This document shows positions 15,977 through 17,181 of a stretch of 17,181 nucleotides of DNA, piece by piece. Every line of letters starts with the position of its first letter. Positions within the stretch are counted from its first letter, which is position 1. The translations under genes and the position numbers were made by a program. This stretch comes from an uncultured Sphingomonadaceae bacterium (lineage in GTDB: Bacteria; Pseudomonadota; Alphaproteobacteria; Sphingomonadales; Sphingomonadaceae). The notes beneath the pieces were generated by a model that had not been told where the DNA came from, made no database searches, and was given only the letters and a program-made list of their open reading frames with translations. The stretch spans positions 1-17,181 of the forward strand of contig CAMLGC010000058.1 of NCBI GenBank assembly GCA_946479505.1, written 5' to 3'.

Positions 15977-17181
15977 TTAGTCGCGGTCGCCGGTCAGGAA
16001 GGCGGGCGCGAATTCGGGCGCCTCGCCCTCATTGCCGCCTTCCTTGCGCTCGGCGCGCGGGCCGCGGTCGTCGTCGCGGCGCGGGCCACGATCGCGACGC
16101 GGGCCGCGATCACCACCACGGCCACCGCGATCACCGCGGTCGCCGCGCGGGCCACGATCGCCGCGATCACCACGCTCGCGCGGTTCGCGCGGCGGACGCG
16201 TGTCTTCGAGCTCCGCGCCGGTTTCCTGGTCGACGACGCGCATCGACAGGCGGACCTTGCCGCGGGGGTCGACCTCGAGCACCTTGACCTTCACTTCCTG
16301 GCCCTCGGAAACGACGTCCGAAGGCTTCTCCACGCGCTCGTTCTTCATCTCGGAGACGTGGACGAGGCCGTCCTTGCCGCCCATGAAGTTCACGAACGCG
16401 CCGAAATCGACGATGTTGACGACCTTGCCGTTGTAGATCTTGCCGATCTCGGGCTCCTCGACGATGCCCTTGATCCAGTTCATCGCCGCCTCGATCTGCG
16501 ACGTGTCCGACGAGCTGATCTTGATGACGCCCTCGTCGTCGATATCGACCTTCGCGCCGGTGGTCGCGACGATCTCGCGGATCACCTTGCCGCCGGTGCC
16601 GATGACGTCCCGGATCTTGGACTTGTCGATCTGCATCGTCTCGATCCGCGGCGCGTGCGCCGAGAGCTCTTCACGGGTATGATCGAGCGCCTTGGCCATC
16701 TCGCCGAGGATATGGGCGCGACCGTCATGCGCCTGCGCGAGCGCGACCTTCATGATCTCCTCGGTGATGCCGGCGATCTTGATGTCCATCTGAAGGCTGG
16801 TGATGCCCTCGGACGTGCCCGCGACCTTGAAATCCATATCGCCGAGGTGATCCTCGTCGCCGAGGATGTCCGACAGCACGGCAAAGTCGTCGCCTTCGAG
16901 GATCAGGCCCATCGCGATGCCCGAGACCGGGCGCTTGAGCGGCACGCCCGCGTCCATCATCGCCAGCGAGCCGCCGCACACCGTCGCCATCGACGACGAT
17001 CCGTTGGACTCGGTGATGTCGGAGAGCACGCGGATCGTGTACGGGAACTCCTCCATCGTCGGCAGCACGCGGTGCAGCGCGCGCCAGGCGAGCTTGCCGT
17101 GACCGACCTCGCGACGCCCCGGCGCGCCGAAGCGGCCGACTTCACCGACCGAATAGGGCGGGAAGTTGTAGTGGAGCAGGA
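15977..17181 (-). CDS. pnp: Polyribonucleotide nucleotidyltransferase (PNPase), C-terminal part (cut by window edge)
   Basis: PNPase degrades RNA 3' to 5' by phosphorolysis and can add tails. The window holds the last 400 residues; the start lies beyond 17181. The fragment begins in the second RNase PH domain ([11 protein letters not shown]... ). The catalytic pair corresponding to E. coli D486 and D492 is in [16 protein letters not shown] (fragment residues about 107-121). A KH domain follows ([22 protein letters not shown], with the GTGG loop, about 179-200), then an S1 domain (about 246-317: [20 protein letters not shown]). The extended tail (about 330-383) is built of RGD, RGG and RGPR repeats and ends in an acidic/hydrophobic [12 protein letters not shown]. 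Arg/Gly/Asp tails are an added RNA-binding or protein-contact feature; E. coli PNPase lacks one of this kind. A strong terminator follows. Confidence 0.97.
   Translation of the reverse strand, partial: LLHYNFPPYSVGEVGRFGAPGRREVGHGKLAWRALHRVLPTMEEFPYTIRVLSDITESNGSSSMATVCGGSLAMMDAGVPLKRPVSGIAMGLILEGDDFAVLSDILGDEDHLGDMDFKVAGTSEGITSLQMDIKIAGITEEIMKVALAQAHDGRAHILGEMAKALDHTREELSAHAPRIETMQIDKSKIRDVIGTGGKVIREIVATTGAKVDIDDEGVIKISSSDTSQIEAAMNWIKGIVEEPEIGKIYNGKVVNIVDFGAFVNFMGGKDGLVHVSEMKNERVEKPSDVVSEGQEVKVKVLEVDPRGKVRLSMRVVDQETGAELEDTRPPREPRERGDRGDRGPRGDRGDRGGRGGDRGPRRDRGPRRDDDRGPRAERKEGGNEGEAPEFAPAFLTGDRD

Noticed and set aside
16040..16200. Repetitive DNA that could suggest a CRISPR-like or tandem repeat locus
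   Set aside because: The repeats are short and irregular and are explained by RGD/RGG codons in the PNPase tail; there are no spacers.

Overview
The window looks like chromosomal DNA from an alphaproteobacterium, most likely a sphingomonad (Sphingomonas or a close relative). The evidence is very high GC, a TonB-dependent receptor with the DIVVTGAR motif common in sphingomonads, a permuted two-piece tmRNA, an alphaproteobacterial accessory subunit of complex I, and a solitary bactofilin. Apart from one repeat, nothing looks like a phage, transposon, plasmid or CRISPR locus. Most of the window is ordinary core genome.

Layout from left to right. Positions 1-1023 (minus) hold the N-terminal 341 residues of a TonB-dependent receptor. 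Next is ligA (minus, 1188-3254), divergent from hrpB (plus, 3464-5998). hrpB carries an in-frame insertion of about 100 bp, a REP-like palindromic element. A small NDUFS4/NDUFA4L-like complex I subunit follows (6024-6305). It converges on a tight minus-strand cluster read lemA -> TPM/YgcG protein -> second TPM protein -> Nudix hydrolase (8988 down to 6309), whose last three genes abut or overlap. mscL (plus) and an Rrf2-type regulator with four cysteines (minus) converge at about 9540.

The 538-bp stretch 9979-10516 has no protein gene. It holds an alphaproteobacterial two-piece tmRNA (ssrA, about 10080-10425), recognised from its T arm and CCA, a G3.U acceptor helix, a split helix P2 and a tag ORF encoding ANDNEALAIAA. 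A sugar-transporter-like MFS protein with an extra N-terminal two-helix module follows (10517-12100). Then come a bactofilin behind a good sigma70-type promoter (12292-12717) and two small unrecognised genes (12772-13119 and 13179-13571). The right end is on the minus strand: a partial pnp (PNPase C-terminal part) ending in a strong intrinsic terminator, then an exported ChaN/EreA-like protein that overlaps by 14 bp a predicted exported TIM-barrel sugar isomerase/epimerase-like protein.

Functional themes are nucleic-acid maintenance and turnover (LigA, HrpB, PNPase, tmRNA) and the cell envelope (receptor, LemA/TPM proteins, MscL, bactofilin, MFS carrier, exported pair). I see no clear new defence or mobile system. 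The items most worth following are the in-frame palindromic element in hrpB, the tmRNA, the possibly leaderless Rrf2 gene, the lemA-TPM-TPM-Nudix cluster and the exported ChaN-like/TIM-barrel pair.
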